DNA from: Skermanella mucosa | GTDB taxonomy: Bacteria; Pseudomonadota; Alphaproteobacteria; Azospirillales; Azospirillaceae | DNA length: 64,000 bases | Assembly: GCF_016765655.2 (NCBI RefSeq) | Contig: NZ_CP086106.1 | Coordinates: forward strand, 3,096,501-3,160,500 | Reading direction: 5' to 3' | Shown: positions 46,491 through 56,157 of the stretch, piece by piece | How the letters are laid out: each line of letters begins with the position of its first letter | Numbering within the stretch: position 1 is the stretch's first letter | Position numbers and translations under genes: made by a program | Notes under the pieces: generated by a model | The model's input: only the letters and a program-made list of their open reading frames with translations | Told to the model about the DNA's origin: nothing | Databases searched by the model: none

Positions 46491-48812
46491 TTAGAACCTG
46501 GTGCCGAAGCTGAAGCGGAATTGCTCCTTCTTGTCATAGTCTTCCTTCAGGATCGGGAAGGCCAGGTCGACGCGGATCGGGCCGAGCGGCGACCGCCAGG
46601 AGATGCCGGCGCCGATCGAGAGCCGGATCGCATCGTCGTCGACCAGACGTTCGCTCGCGTTCTGGGCGGTCGCGTCGACATCGCCCAGGGTGCCGAAGTC
46701 GGTGAAGGTATGGCCGGTGACGCCGAACTCGTCCGGCAAGCCGATCGGGAAAGCCAACTCGACGCTGCCGCGGGCAAAGCGGTTGCCGCCGAGGCTGTCG
46801 TCGCTGACCAGTTCGCGCGGACCGATACCGGCGGGAGCGAAGCCGCGCAGGCTGTCGCCGCCGATGAAGAACCGGTCGGAAATCGCCACGTCCTCGCCGA
46901 TGCCGACGATGAACCCGACCTCACCCAGGAAGCTGAGGACCGTGCCTTCGGTCACCGGGAAGTAGACGCCGGCGCCCAGCCGGTTGCGCGAGAACTGCGC
47001 GTCGCCGCCCAGGCCCGCGACCTCGTTGTTGAGGCGGACGAAGTAACCCTCCGTCGGGTTGATCCGGCTGTCCCGCGCGTCGTACAGCAGCTCCTGCCCG
47101 ACCAGCGAGACGATACGGCTTCCCTCCTGCTCGCGGATGAAGCGCGAGGCATCGGACGCGACGTTCTCGATCTCCGTCTGTTGCAGGGTGTAGTTCAGCC
47201 GCTGGCGCAGGCGTTCGGTCAGCGGATAACCCAACCTGAAGCCGATGCCGGTATTGGCCTCGTCGTACGAGCTTTCGTCCTGGTTATCGCGGGTGATGCG
47301 GAACAGGTCGATGCCCGCCGCCAGGTCGCGCTCCAGGAAGTAGGGCTCGGTGAAGCTGAGGTCGAATTCCTGGGTCCGTCCGGAGACGGTCGCCGCGAAA
47401 CGCAGGTCCTGGCCACGGCCGAGCAGGTTGCGCTCGCGGATGCCGAAATTGGCGAGCGGACCGTCGATCGTCGAGAAGCCGGCGCCGATCTCGATCTCGC
47501 CGGTCGACTGTTCCTGGACGTCGACCTGGATGACCGACCGGTCGGGCTGCACGCCTTCCGCCGTCGAGATGTTGACACGCTCGAAGAAGCCCAGGTCGCG
47601 GATGCGGCGCTCCGACCGCCTCAGCTTCGAGGTGTTGAACGGGTCGCCTTCGACCAGCAGCATTTCGCGCCGGATCACCCGATCGAGGGTGCGGACGTTG
47701 CCGGTGATGTCGATCCGGTCGACGAAGACGCGCGGGCCTTCGCCGATTTCGTAGATGACGTCGATCGTCCGGGTCTCGCGGTTTCGGACGATCCGCGGCT
47801 GGATGTCCACGAAGGCATACTGGAGGTCGCCGACCGCGTTGGTCAGGTTGGCGATGGAGGTCTCGACCTCCTCGGCGTTGTACCAGTCGCCTTCCTCGGT
47901 GGTCAGCCGGTCACGCAGGCTCTCGGCGTCGAGGTCACGGAGCTCGGTCTCCAGCCCGATCTTGCCGAACCGGTAGCGCTCGCCCTCCTCGACCGTGAAG
48001 GTGATGAAAAAACCGTCGCGGTCGGGGGTCAGCTCGGCTACGGCCGAGACCACCCGGAAATCGGCATAGCCGCGCGACAGGTAGAAGCGCCGCAGCCGGT
48101 CGCGGTCGAAGGTGAGACGATCGGGATCGTAGGTGTCGTCGGTGGTCAGGAACCGGTACCAGCGCGACTCGCGGGTCTGGATCTCCTCCCGCAGCCGGCT
48201 GTCGCTGAACATCTCGTTGCCGATGAAGTTGATCCGCCGCACCCCGGTGCGCGCACCCTCGTCGATCTCGAACACCAGGTCGACGCGGTTCTGGTCCAGC
48301 TGGATGACCTTCGGTTCCACCGTCGCGGCGAACCGCCCGCTGCGCCGATAGATCTCCAGCAGGCGCTGGACATCGTTCTGCACCCGCGTCCGGGTATAGA
48401 CGACGCGGGGCCGGAGCTGGACCTCGCGCTCCAGGTCGGCGTCCTCGATCCGCTGGTTACCCTCGAAGGCGATCCGGTTGATGATCGGGTTCTCGACCAC
48501 GTTGACGACGAGGGTGTTGCCCTCGCGACGCAGGGTGACGTCGGCGAACAGGCCGGTGGCGAACAAGGCCTTCAGCGAGTCGTCGATCCGTGACGGATTG
48601 AACGGATCGCCGGGACGGACCACCAGATATGAACGTACCGTCGTCGGCTCGATTCGCTGGGTGCCCTCGACCCGGATGTCCGAAATGGTACCGCCGGAGA
48701 AATTGGCCTGCGCCACCGTGGTCGGCAGCCCCTGGGCCAGTGCGATGGTCGACGTAGCCGTCGTCGTGCACGCAGCCAGCACGCAGGCTGCCAAAAACCT
48801 GTTCAGCCCCAA
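46491..48812 (-). CDS. bamA: Outer-membrane protein assembly factor BamA
   Basis: The central subunit of the BAM complex, 773 aa. A signal (about 1-27, ending ALAQ) is followed by five POTRA domains (first at ISDIRVEGTQRIEP) and a 16-stranded beta-barrel. The conserved VRGF-type loop reads GGDSLRGFAPAGIGPRE, and the last strand ends FRFSFGTRF with a terminal Phe, as outer-membrane barrels require. The start is TTG at 48812; no ATG or GTG is better placed. It lies 28 bp after rseP. Confidence 0.95.
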   Translation of the reverse strand: MGLNRFLAACVLAACTTTATSTIALAQGLPTTVAQANFSGGTISDIRVEGTQRIEPTTVRSYLVVRPGDPFNPSRIDDSLKALFATGLFADVTLRREGNTLVVNVVENPIINRIAFEGNQRIEDADLEREVQLRPRVVYTRTRVQNDVQRLLEIYRRSGRFAATVEPKVIQLDQNRVDLVFEIDEGARTGVRRINFIGNEMFSDSRLREEIQTRESRWYRFLTTDDTYDPDRLTFDRDRLRRFYLSRGYADFRVVSAVAELTPDRDGFFITFTVEEGERYRFGKIGLETELRDLDAESLRDRLTTEEGDWYNAEEVETSIANLTNAVGDLQYAFVDIQPRIVRNRETRTIDVIYEIGEGPRVFVDRIDITGNVRTLDRVIRREMLLVEGDPFNTSKLRRSERRIRDLGFFERVNISTAEGVQPDRSVIQVDVQEQSTGEIEIGAGFSTIDGPLANFGIRERNLLGRGQDLRFAATVSGRTQEFDLSFTEPYFLERDLAAGIDLFRITRDNQDESSYDEANTGIGFRLGYPLTERLRQRLNYTLQQTEIENVASDASRFIREQEGSRIVSLVGQELLYDARDSRINPTEGYFVRLNNEVAGLGGDAQFSRNRLGAGVYFPVTEGTVLSFLGEVGFIVGIGEDVAISDRFFIGGDSLRGFAPAGIGPRELVSDDSLGGNRFARGSVELAFPIGLPDEFGVTGHTFTDFGTLGDVDATAQNASERLVDDDAIRLSIGAGISWRSPLGPIRVDLAFPILKEDYDKKEQFRFSFGTRF

Positions 48813-48840
48813 CTGAAACCCCCAATAACTTCCTATCCCG

Positions 48841-49974
48841 TCAGGAAATCAGGTCACGGAAGAAGTCGACCACACGCAGGTGCACCAAGTCGTTCCAGGT
48901 CGCGAAGACCATCAAGGTGAGCACCAGGGCCAAACCAATCCGAAAGCCATATTCCTGAGCCCTGTCGCCGAGCGGCTTACCACGGATCGCCTCAACGGCA
49001 TAGAACAACAAGTGGCCGCCGTCCAACATCGGGATGGGAAAAAGGTTAATGAGGCCGAGATTGACCGAGAGGATCGCCATGAACCAGACCAGCGCCACGA
49101 CGCCGCTCTGCGCCACCTCGCCGGACATCTGCGCGATGCGCAGCGGGCCGCCCAGCTCCTCGGTCCCGCGCGAGCCAGAGATCATCTGGCCGACGGCGCC
49201 CAGGGTGCCCACGGTCAGGTTGACGGTCTCCCGTCCGGCCTGCCAGAGGGCCGTCAGCGGATCGTGCCTGCGGTACTCCATGCCGGCCCGGCCGATCCCG
49301 AGCAGGCCGATGGAGTGGGTATTCCCCATCCGGTCGGTGATCTCCGTGACCTCGGGGGTGACGGACAGCGGAACGCGGTTGCCGTCGCGCTCGACCACCA
49401 GCGCCAGGGGGGTTCCCTGATTGAACCGGACGATCTGCTGGACTTCCTCGAAACGCTCGATCGGTTGGTCGTCGATCTCCACGATGACGTCGCCCGGCAG
49501 GATGCCCGCGCGGGCGGCCGCACTCTGCTCCTGCACCGTGCCGATGTCCGGCGGCGTGTAGGGCTGCCCGTAGAGCGAGAAAAGCAGCGTCAGGCCGATG
49601 ATGGCGAACAGGAAGTTGGCGATCGGACCGGCCGCCACGATGGCGGCGCGTTGACCCAGGCGCTTGTGGAAGAAGGAAACCTCGCGTTCCTGCGGGGTCA
49701 TGGTCCTGACCGCGCCGCTGGGCGTGCTGGCCGCGTCGGCGTCGCCGAACATCTTGACGTAGCCGCCGAGCGGAATCGCGCTGAACTTCCACCGGGTGCC
49801 CGCTCGATCCGTGCGGCCGAACAGTTCCGGGCCGAAACCGATCGAGAAGGTCTCGATGCGCACGCCGTTACGGCGGGCCACCCAGTAATGGCCGAGTTCG
49901 TGAACGAACACGAGCACGGTCAGCACGACCAGGAAGGGGATGACGTAGGTCCACAGACCGGTGAGGAATTCCAT
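48841..49974 (-). CDS. rseP: Site-2 membrane metalloprotease RseP
   Basis: An intramembrane zinc protease (M50) of 377 aa that cleaves anti-sigma factors and remnant signal peptides. The HELGH motif (His25, Glu26, His29) is in the first helix, and the second zinc motif lies in NLFPIPMLDGGH near the C-terminus. A PDZ domain (about 125-215, with ILPGDVIVEID) sits between them. Two PDZ domains are usual in E. coli RseP (450 aa); this one has a single PDZ, as in most alphaproteobacteria. Confidence 0.92.
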   Translation of the reverse strand: MEFLTGLWTYVIPFLVVLTVLVFVHELGHYWVARRNGVRIETFSIGFGPELFGRTDRAGTRWKFSAIPLGGYVKMFGDADAASTPSGAVRTMTPQEREVSFFHKRLGQRAAIVAAGPIANFLFAIIGLTLLFSLYGQPYTPPDIGTVQEQSAAARAGILPGDVIVEIDDQPIERFEEVQQIVRFNQGTPLALVVERDGNRVPLSVTPEVTEITDRMGNTHSIGLLGIGRAGMEYRRHDPLTALWQAGRETVNLTVGTLGAVGQMISGSRGTEELGGPLRIAQMSGEVAQSGVVALVWFMAILSVNLGLINLFPIPMLDGGHLLFYAVEAIRGKPLGDRAQEYGFRIGLALVLTLMVFATWNDLVHLRVVDFFRDLIS

Positions 49975-50004
49975 TGGTTCTCCCGCCGCCCGCGGCTCAG
50001 GGTT

Positions 50005-51204
50005 TCATTCGCTGCAACGGGCCAAGTTTTCGCCCGCTTCACGGCGAGCTTCCGCGTCGATGTGGCGCACATCGTCCAGATGATCAAGGCGGGAATGAGG
50101 CACCCGCTCCAGCGTTTGCTCAACCACGCGCTCGATGTCCAGGAAGCCGATGCGCCCTTCCAGGAATCCCTGGACGGCCACTTCGTTCGCCGCGTTCAAA
50201 ATTGTAGGAGCGCCTCCGCCGCTTTGCAAGGCGTGGCGGGCAAGGCGCAGCGCCGGGAATCGCTGCGGATCCGGCGCCTCGAACGTCAGCGTGCCTGCGC
50301 TGATCAGGTCGAGGGGAGCTGCCGGCGTGGGGATCCGTTTCGGCCACCCCAGCGCGAAGGCGATGGGCGTCCGCATGTCGGGCGTGCCGAGTTGGGCAAG
50401 CACCGAGCCATCGACATATTCCACCATGCTGTGGATCACCGACTGGGGATGGACCACCACGTCGATGCGCTCCTCGGGCATGGCGAACAGGAAGTGCGCC
50501 TCGATGATCTCCAACCCCTTGTTCATCATGGTGGCGCTGTCGACCGAGATCTTGGCGCCCATCCGCCAAGTCGGGTGGGCGCATGCCTGCTCCGGCCCGG
50601 CCTCGGCCATGTGGGTCCGGGAAGACTGCCGGAACGGTCCGCCTGACGCGGTCAGAAGAAGGCGCCGGACCGATTCGCGCCGATCGAAGTCGAACACCTG
50701 GAAGATCGCGTTATGCTCGCTGTCGACCGGCAGGAGCGTGGCGCCCGAGTCCCGCACCAGGTCCATCATCAACGGCCCGGCGCACACCAGGCACTCCTTG
50801 TTGGCGAAGGCGACGATGGCGCCGCGCCGGGCGGCGGCCAGGGTCGGTTCCAGCCCGGCGGCGCCCACGATGGCGGCCATGACCCAGTCGGCCGGTCGCT
50901 GGGCAGCCTCGACCACCGCCTCGGGTCCGGCGGCAACCTCGATCCCGCTGCCGGCCAGCGCGTCTCGCAGCGGCTGGTAGCCTGCGGGATCGGCGATCAC
51001 CGCCAGCGCCGGGCGCAGCGTCCTGGCCTGCTCTACCAGATGCGCGACATTGCGGCCGGCGGTCAGCGCCTCCACCGCGTAGGCCCCCGGATCGCGGGAG
51101 ATCAGGTCGACCGTGTTGCGGCCGACCGAGCCGGTCGATCCGAGGATCGTGACTCGCCGGGGAGATCCGGTCCGCTCCGACGTGCGCGCGCCTGCTACCA
51201 CCAT
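50005..51204 (-). CDS. dxr: 1-deoxy-D-xylulose 5-phosphate reductoisomerase
   Basis: An NADPH-dependent enzyme of the MEP isoprenoid pathway, 399 aa. The cofactor motif [11 protein letters not shown] is at residues 21-31. The metal/substrate regions [21 protein letters not shown] and [17 protein letters not shown] are complete. The start ATG at 51204 overlaps the end of cdsA by 10 bp. It feeds UppS, encoded two genes upstream, with isoprenoid units for undecaprenyl phosphate. Confidence 0.95.
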   Translation of the reverse strand: MVVAGARTSERTGSPRRVTILGSTGSVGRNTVDLISRDPGAYAVEALTAGRNVAHLVEQARTLRPALAVIADPAGYQPLRDALAGSGIEVAAGPEAVVEAAQRPADWVMAAIVGAAGLEPTLAAARRGAIVAFANKECLVCAGPLMMDLVRDSGATLLPVDSEHNAIFQVFDFDRRESVRRLLLTASGGPFRQSSRTHMAEAGPEQACAHPTWRMGAKISVDSATMMNKGLEIIEAHFLFAMPEERIDVVVHPQSVIHSMVEYVDGSVLAQLGTPDMRTPIAFALGWPKRIPTPAAPLDLISAGTLTFEAPDPQRFPALRLARHALQSGGGAPTILNAANEVAVQGFLEGRIGFLDIERVVEQTLERVPHSRLDHLDDVRHIDAEARREAGENLARCSE

Positions 51205-52055
51205 GCGAGAGCTTTCCCCAAAGTCGCGTGGAACAGCGCAAAGACCGGCGCTGCGACAATAAGTCCGTCCACGCGGTCGAGCAGACCGCCGTGGCCGGGA
51301 ATGAGACGCCCACTGTCCTTGACGTCGAAGCGGCGCTTGATGCCCGACTCGAACAGATCGCCGATCTGGCCGACCACGGCGAGCACCATGCCCAGCACGG
51401 CCGCCAGCCAGGGCCGCTCGGCATCGAACGCCACGGCGACGCCGGCACCGAACGCCGCGGCGCTCAGCATGCCGCCGACCAGCCCGGCCCAGGTCTTCTT
51501 GGGGCTTATGCGGGGAGCCAGCTTCGGTCCGCCTATACTCTTGCCGGCGGCGTAGGCGCCGATATCGGTCGCCCAGATGCAGAACAGCAGGTAAATCAGA
51601 AGTCCCAACCCGTCCTCCGGATCGCCCCGGACCCAGATCAGGGAGACGCTGCCGAAGACGATGTAGGGAATGCCGAAGGAGAAAAGCCAGCGGTGGTCCG
51701 AATGGGACATCCAGGCATAACCCAGCAGCGCCACCGTCAGGATGGCCGCCAGGAGGAGCGACACTGTCGCCCCCATGATGAAGTCCGCGATCAGGACCGC
51801 CGCGACCGCCGCCACGGGCAGCGAAGCGATCCACCTGGATCGGTCCGGCTCGACCAGACGGGTCCACTCCGCGACCGCCAGGACGGCGAAGGTCAGGATC
51901 AGGACTTCGAAGATCCAGCCGCCGAGATAGACCGCCAGAAGAACGATGGGTCCGAGAACCAGAGCCGAGAGGATCCTGGTACGCAGGTTTCCCGTTCTAC
52001 CGAGTCCCGACTGCGCCGTAGCGCCTGTCGCGCTGGTTGAATTCTCGGATTGCAT
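51195..52055 (-). CDS. cdsA: Phosphatidate cytidylyltransferase
   Basis: A polytopic inner-membrane enzyme of 286 aa making CDP-diacylglycerol from phosphatidate and CTP. About eight hydrophobic helices are visible. The family signature is in [12 protein letters not shown] and [17 protein letters not shown] with [14 protein letters not shown]. The start at 52055 lies 59 bp inside the end of uppS, a long overlap. A later start would shorten this, but none is clearly better. Confidence 0.93.
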   Translation of the reverse strand: MQSENSTSATGATAQSGLGRTGNLRTRILSALVLGPIVLLAVYLGGWIFEVLILTFAVLAVAEWTRLVEPDRSRWIASLPVAAVAAVLIADFIMGATVSLLLAAILTVALLGYAWMSHSDHRWLFSFGIPYIVFGSVSLIWVRGDPEDGLGLLIYLLFCIWATDIGAYAAGKSIGGPKLAPRISPKKTWAGLVGGMLSAAAFGAGVAVAFDAERPWLAAVLGMVLAVVGQIGDLFESGIKRRFDVKDSGRLIPGHGGLLDRVDGLIVAAPVFALFHATLGKALAWW

Positions 52056-52728
52056 CTTCCAGATCGCGCTTCGTGAAATCAGGCCACAGCGTATCGACGA
52101 AGACCAGCTCGGTATAGGCCAATTGCCACAGCAGGAAATTGCTGATCCGTTGCTCGCCGCTGGTGCGCAGCAACAGGTCGGGATCGGGAATGTCCCGGGT
52201 CAGCAGGCGGCCCGAGAAGGACTCCTCGGTCACGTCCTCGGGGTCGAGCCGCCCTGCCAGGGCTTCCCTGACCATCTGCCGGGCGGCATTCGCGATCTCC
52301 TGCCGGGCGCCGTAGCTGAGCGCGATGGTCAGGTTCAACTCGCGGTTTCCGCGGGTCAGTTCCTCCGCGTTCTCGATCATTGTGACGATGTCGCCGGACA
52401 GGCGGGAGCGATCTCCGATCACCCGCAGGCGGACACCGTTCTTGTGAAGTTCTGCGATCTCGCTGCGCAGGTAGAACCGGAGGAGTTGCATGAGGTCGAA
52501 AACCTCGCCCTCCGGCCGCCGCCAGTTTTCCGATGAGAATCCGAACATGGTGAGGTAGGGGATGCCCAGTTCACGGGCAGCCTCCACCGTCCGCCGTACG
52601 GCTTCGATGCCTTTGCGATGCCCTGCGGTCCGCGGCAGGCCGCGGGCTTTCGCCCAGCGGCCGTTACCGTCCATGATGATCGCTACGTGCTGCGGCAAGG
52701 TGCCCGTCGTTGTCAAAGTCCCCTGCAT
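51997..52728 (-). CDS. uppS: Undecaprenyl diphosphate synthase
   Basis: A cis-prenyltransferase of 243 aa that builds the C55 lipid carrier for peptidoglycan and O-antigen. The catalytic Asp20 is in IIMDGNGRWAKARG. The middle has FGFSSENWRRP, and the C-terminal LLLRTSGEQRISNFLLWQ with WPDF is standard. The gene ends overlapping cdsA. It lies 5 bp after frr. Confidence 0.95.
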   Translation of the reverse strand: MQGTLTTTGTLPQHVAIIMDGNGRWAKARGLPRTAGHRKGIEAVRRTVEAARELGIPYLTMFGFSSENWRRPEGEVFDLMQLLRFYLRSEIAELHKNGVRLRVIGDRSRLSGDIVTMIENAEELTRGNRELNLTIALSYGARQEIANAARQMVREALAGRLDPEDVTEESFSGRLLTRDIPDPDLLLRTSGEQRISNFLLWQLAYTELVFVDTLWPDFTKRDLEDAIREFNQRDRRYGAVGTR

Positions 52729-52733
52729 CGAGG

Positions 52734-53291
52734 TCAGACCTGCATAATCTCTTTTTCCTTGGCCGCGAGCGCTTCGTCGATCTTCTTGATGTGGGCGTCG
52801 GTCATGGACTGGACCTCGTCGGCCCAGGTTTTGTGTTCATCCTGGCTGATGTCCCCGCCTTTTTCCATGCGCTTCAGCATGTCCATCCCGTCGCGGCGCA
52901 CGTTGCGCACGGCGACACGGGCCTGCTCGGCATAGCGGGAAGCGACCTTGGACAGTTCGGCCCGGCGTTCCTGGTTCAGGTCGGGGATCGGCACGCGCAC
53001 GTTCTGGCCGTCGGTCTGTGGATTCAGCCCCAGTCCGCCGTCGCGGATCGCCTTCTCGACGGCCTTGACCATGCCGCGGTCCCACACCTGCACCGTGATC
53101 AGCCGCGCTTCGGGCACGCTGATGGTCCCGACCTGATTGATCGGCATCTGCTGGCCATAGGCCTCGACGGTGATCGGTTCCAGCAGGCTGGCGGAGGCGC
53201 GGCCGGTGCGCAGCCCGCCGAATTCCTTGCGCAGCGATTCCAGGGCGCCGTCCATGCGGCGGCTGAGCGAGTCAATATCAGGGTCTGCCAC
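52734..53291 (-). CDS. frr: Ribosome recycling factor
   Basis: A 185-aa protein that splits post-termination ribosomes with EF-G. The whole chain matches the family: [21 protein letters not shown] at the N-terminus (three-helix bundle), the [22 protein letters not shown] hinge block in two parts, and [14 protein letters not shown]. The start is GTG at 53291, 6 bp after the pyrH stop, so both are probably made from one transcript. Confidence 0.95.
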   Translation of the reverse strand: MADPDIDSLSRRMDGALESLRKEFGGLRTGRASASLLEPITVEAYGQQMPINQVGTISVPEARLITVQVWDRGMVKAVEKAIRDGGLGLNPQTDGQNVRVPIPDLNQERRAELSKVASRYAEQARVAVRNVRRDGMDMLKRMEKGGDISQDEHKTWADEVQSMTDAHIKKIDEALAAKEKEIMQV

Positions 53292-53297
53292 GGTAGT

Positions 53298-54023
53298 TCA
53301 GCCCTCTTCCGTGATGATCGTGAACTTGCCGCGCCCCGCCATGACTTCGGCGAAGGCTCCGGCCGTATGGATCGAGAACACTAGGATGGGTATTTTATTC
53401 TCGCGCGCCAGCGAAATGGCGGAGGCGTCCATCACCTGGAGATCCTTCGCCAGAACCTCAAGGTGGGTCAACGTCTCGAAACGCTGAGCCGACGGGTCCT
53501 TGTTGGGATCGGCGGAGTAGACTCCGTCCACCTTGGTGCCCTTCAGAAGCGCGTCGCAGCCCATTTCGGATGCGCGCAAAGCCGCCGCGGTATCGGTGGT
53601 GAAGAACGGGTTACCCGTTCCGGCACCGAAGATCACGACCCGCCCCTTCTCCATGTGACGCACTGCGCGCCGCCGGATGTAGGGTTCGCAGACGCTGGCC
53701 ATGGGGATGGCTGATTGCACGCGGGTCTGGACGCTCCTGCGCTCCAGCGCGCTCTGCATCGCCAGCGCGTTGATCACCGTCGCGAGCATGCCCATGTAGT
53801 CGGCCGTCGCCCGTTCCATCCCCGTCGCGGCACCCGAGACGCCGCGGAAGATGTTACCGCCGCCGATCACCAGGCAGACCTCGACGCCCATGCCGACGAC
53901 CGACTTCACCTCGTCGGCGACGCGGTCGACGATTTCGGGGTCAAGCCCGTATTCCCGATTGCCCATCAGCGCCTCGCCGGAAATCTTCAGCAGGACGCGA
54001 CCATACCGGGCGTTGGTGGGCAT
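53298..54023 (-). CDS. pyrH: Uridylate kinase
   Basis: A bacterial UMP kinase of the amino-acid-kinase fold, 241 aa, exactly the E. coli length. The [14 protein letters not shown]-terminus, the [10 protein letters not shown] phosphate loop and the [18 protein letters not shown] segment are diagnostic. I chose ATG 54023 because GGAGGGG lies directly before it; upstream ATGs at 54035 and 54044 are in frame. It follows tsf by 89 bp. Confidence 0.95.
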   Translation of the reverse strand: MPTNARYGRVLLKISGEALMGNREYGLDPEIVDRVADEVKSVVGMGVEVCLVIGGGNIFRGVSGAATGMERATADYMGMLATVINALAMQSALERRSVQTRVQSAIPMASVCEPYIRRRAVRHMEKGRVVIFGAGTGNPFFTTDTAAALRASEMGCDALLKGTKVDGVYSADPNKDPSAQRFETLTHLEVLAKDLQVMDASAISLARENKIPILVFSIHTAGAFAEVMAGRGKFTIITEEG

Positions 54024-54112
54024 AGCCCCCTCCATCGCAGTCATCAAAGGTAACCCCTCAGCCAGCGCTCGTTGGAGCCGGCGACCGCCCCGGGGAGCGG
54101 CCGCCATGAGCC

Positions 54113-55045
54113 TCAGCGGCCGACGTTCGCCTGCGCGGCGACCTCGGCGGCGAAGTCGGACTGCTCCTTCTCGATGCCCTCGCCCAGGACGAACCGGGTG
54201 AAGCCTACGACCTTGATCGGGGCGCCGATTTCCTTGGCTACCGCATCGACGACCTTGCGGACCTTGTTCTCGCCGTCGATGACGTAGACCTGCTCCAGAA
54301 GCACCACTTCCTCGTAGTACTTGCGCAGCCGGCCCTCGACCATCTTGGCGATGATGTCTTCCGGCTTGCCGCTGGCGCGCGCCTGATCGGCAAGAACGCT
54401 CCTCTCGCGCTCCAGCGAGCTGGCGTCGACATCCTCGATGTTCACCGCTTCCGGACGGGCCGCGGCGATGTGCATCGCGATCTGCTTGCCGAGTTCCAGA
54501 AGGCGGGCACGGTCGCCGGTGGACTCCAGGCCGACCAGAACGCCGATCTTGCCCAGGTTCGGGGCCAGCGCGTTGTGGACGTAGCTGGCGACGGCGCCCT
54601 GGCCGACGGCGATCCGCGAAACGCGGCGCAGGTTCATGTTCTCGCCGATCGTCGCCACCATGTTGGTGACCTCGTCCGCGACGTTGCGGTCGGTGCCGGG
54701 GAACGCCTGCTGCTGCAGCGCCTCGATCGTGCCGTCACCCTCGAGCGCCAGCTGCGCGACCTGGTTGGCGAATGCCTGGAACCGGTCATTGCGGGCAACG
54801 AAGTCGGTCTCGGAATTGACTTCGACCGCGGCGCCGACGGTGTCGGAGGTGGCGACCGCGACCAGACCCTCGGCGGCGACCCGGCCGGCCTTCTTGGCGG
54901 CGGCGGCGAGGCCCTTCTTGCGCAGCCAGTCGACGGCACCTTCAAGGTCGCCCGACGTCTCGGTCAGCGCCTTCTTGCAGTCCATCATGCCGGCGCCGGT
55001 CTTTTCGCGCAGTTCCTTGACGAGCGAGGCTGTGATTTCGGCCAT
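54113..55045 (-). CDS. tsf: Translation elongation factor Ts
   Basis: The nucleotide exchange factor of EF-Tu, 310 aa. The N-terminal UBA-like domain holds [19 protein letters not shown], and the TDFVARND motif that contacts EF-Tu is at about residues 80-87. The two core subdomains and a C-terminal module are present. It lies 89 bp after rpsB, and the terminator-like hairpin between them can lower its expression relative to rpsB. Confidence 0.95.
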   Translation of the reverse strand: MAEITASLVKELREKTGAGMMDCKKALTETSGDLEGAVDWLRKKGLAAAAKKAGRVAAEGLVAVATSDTVGAAVEVNSETDFVARNDRFQAFANQVAQLALEGDGTIEALQQQAFPGTDRNVADEVTNMVATIGENMNLRRVSRIAVGQGAVASYVHNALAPNLGKIGVLVGLESTGDRARLLELGKQIAMHIAAARPEAVNIEDVDASSLERERSVLADQARASGKPEDIIAKMVEGRLRKYYEEVVLLEQVYVIDGENKVRKVVDAVAKEIGAPIKVVGFTRFVLGEGIEKEQSDFAAEVAAQANVGR

Positions 55046-55077
55046 CTTGGACCTCTTCCTGAATGATCGTAGTCAGT

Positions 55078-55123
55078 AGATAAAAATAAGGGCAACCGGA
55101 CGCACCCAAGCGCCCGGTTGCCC
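55078..55123 (-). terminator. Attenuator/terminator between rpsB and tsf
   Basis: On the minus strand a 10-bp stem, GGGCAACCGG and CCGGTTGCCC (55114-55123 with 55090-55099), is followed directly by TTATTTTTATC. It has the layout of a Rho-independent terminator, lying 11 bp after the rpsB stop. Because tsf continues in the same direction, it probably acts as a partial terminator that sets the S2 to EF-Ts ratio; similar intergenic attenuation is known in E. coli. Confidence 0.75.
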
Positions 55124-55134
55124 GATCTGACGGA

Positions 55135-55962
55135 TCAGGCCTGGGCGCCTTCCGAGACCGCGGCTTCGCCGTCGGCACCGTCGGTGGCCTCGGCGACGAC
55201 GACGTCCTCGTCCGCCGGCAGCTCTTCCTCGACGCCTTCGGCCTGCTCGCCGACATCGATGCCCGACGCGATCATCTCGGCCTGCAGGCCGTCAAGGACC
55301 GCGCCGGAAACCAGCTCGCAGTAGGTGTCGATCGCGCGCAGCGCGTCGTCGTTGCCCGGGATCGGGAAAGCGACGCCGTCGGGATCGGAGTTGCTGTCGA
55401 TCACCGCGACGACCGGGATGCCGAGCTTGTTGGCTTCCTGAACCGCGATCGACTCCTTGTTGGTGTCGATGATGAACAGGATGTCCGGCAGGCCGCCCAT
55501 CTCCTTGATGCCGCCGAGCGCCCGTTCCAGCTTGTCGCGCTCGCGGGTGAGCTGGAGGGTTTCCTTCTTGGTCAGGCCGATGTTGGTGTCCTGAAGGCGC
55601 TCTTCCATCTCGCGGAGACGCTTGATCGACTGGGAAATGGTCTTCCAGTTCGTCAGCATGCCGCCGAGCCAGCGGTGGTTGACATAGTACTGGCCGCAGC
55701 GCGAGGCGGAGTCGGCGACCTTCTCCTGAGCTTGGCGCTTGGTGCCGACGAACAGCACGCGCCCGCCGCCCGCCACCACGTCGCGGACCGCGCTCATGGC
55801 GCGATGCAGCATGGGAACGGTCTGCTCGAGGTCGATGATATGGACGCCGTTGCGCACGCCGAAAATATACGGCTGCATCTTCGGGTTCCAGCGGCGGGTG
55901 TGGTGGCCGAAGTGGACGCCGGCTTCCAGGAGCTGGCGCATGGTGAATGAAGGCATCGGCAT
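55135..55962 (-). CDS. rpsB: 30S ribosomal protein S2
   Basis: A ribosomal protein of 275 aa. The N-terminus [20 protein letters not shown] and the middle [18 protein letters not shown] and [12 protein letters not shown] are unmistakable. The C-terminal ~45 residues form an acidic Ala/Glu/Asp-rich extension ([18 protein letters not shown]), longer than in E. coli S2 (241 aa) but common in alphaproteobacteria. I chose ATG 55962, after AAAGGA; an ATG two codons later is also possible. Confidence 0.95.
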   Translation of the reverse strand: MPMPSFTMRQLLEAGVHFGHHTRRWNPKMQPYIFGVRNGVHIIDLEQTVPMLHRAMSAVRDVVAGGGRVLFVGTKRQAQEKVADSASRCGQYYVNHRWLGGMLTNWKTISQSIKRLREMEERLQDTNIGLTKKETLQLTRERDKLERALGGIKEMGGLPDILFIIDTNKESIAVQEANKLGIPVVAVIDSNSDPDGVAFPIPGNDDALRAIDTYCELVSGAVLDGLQAEMIASGIDVGEQAEGVEEELPADEDVVVAEATDGADGEAAVSEGAQA

Positions 55963-56085
55963 GGAAAACAGTCCTTTTCCGGTTACTCCGCCGCGGGCGT
56001 GGTTCACGACATGCGAACACCGGAGCGGGCCGCCGGCCTATGAGCCAGTGGACCGCAAGCCCGCGTGAGGTTTTGCGACGGGCGA

Positions 56086-56114
56086 TAGATAGCCCGGCGT
56101 CCCGCGTTTGGCAA
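56086..56114 (-). promoter_or_regulatory. Sigma-70-type promoter of the rpsB operon
   Basis: On the minus strand TTGCCA (56109-56114) and TATCTA (56086-56091) are spaced by exactly 17 bp. The predicted start point near 56079 is followed by a GC-rich discriminator, as expected for stringently controlled ribosomal genes. The leader before the rpsB start codon at 55962 would be about 117 bases, long enough for S2 autoregulation (inferred from other bacteria). Confidence 0.7.
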
Positions 56115-56157
56115 CCATATCCGCATGCTTCGCGCGGTGCGCTCCCGGAGGAAACGC

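Noticed and set aside
46422-48593. A 723-codon plus-strand frame
   Set aside because: It is opposite bamA, which has full POTRA and barrel features. The plus-strand product shows no recognisable domain.
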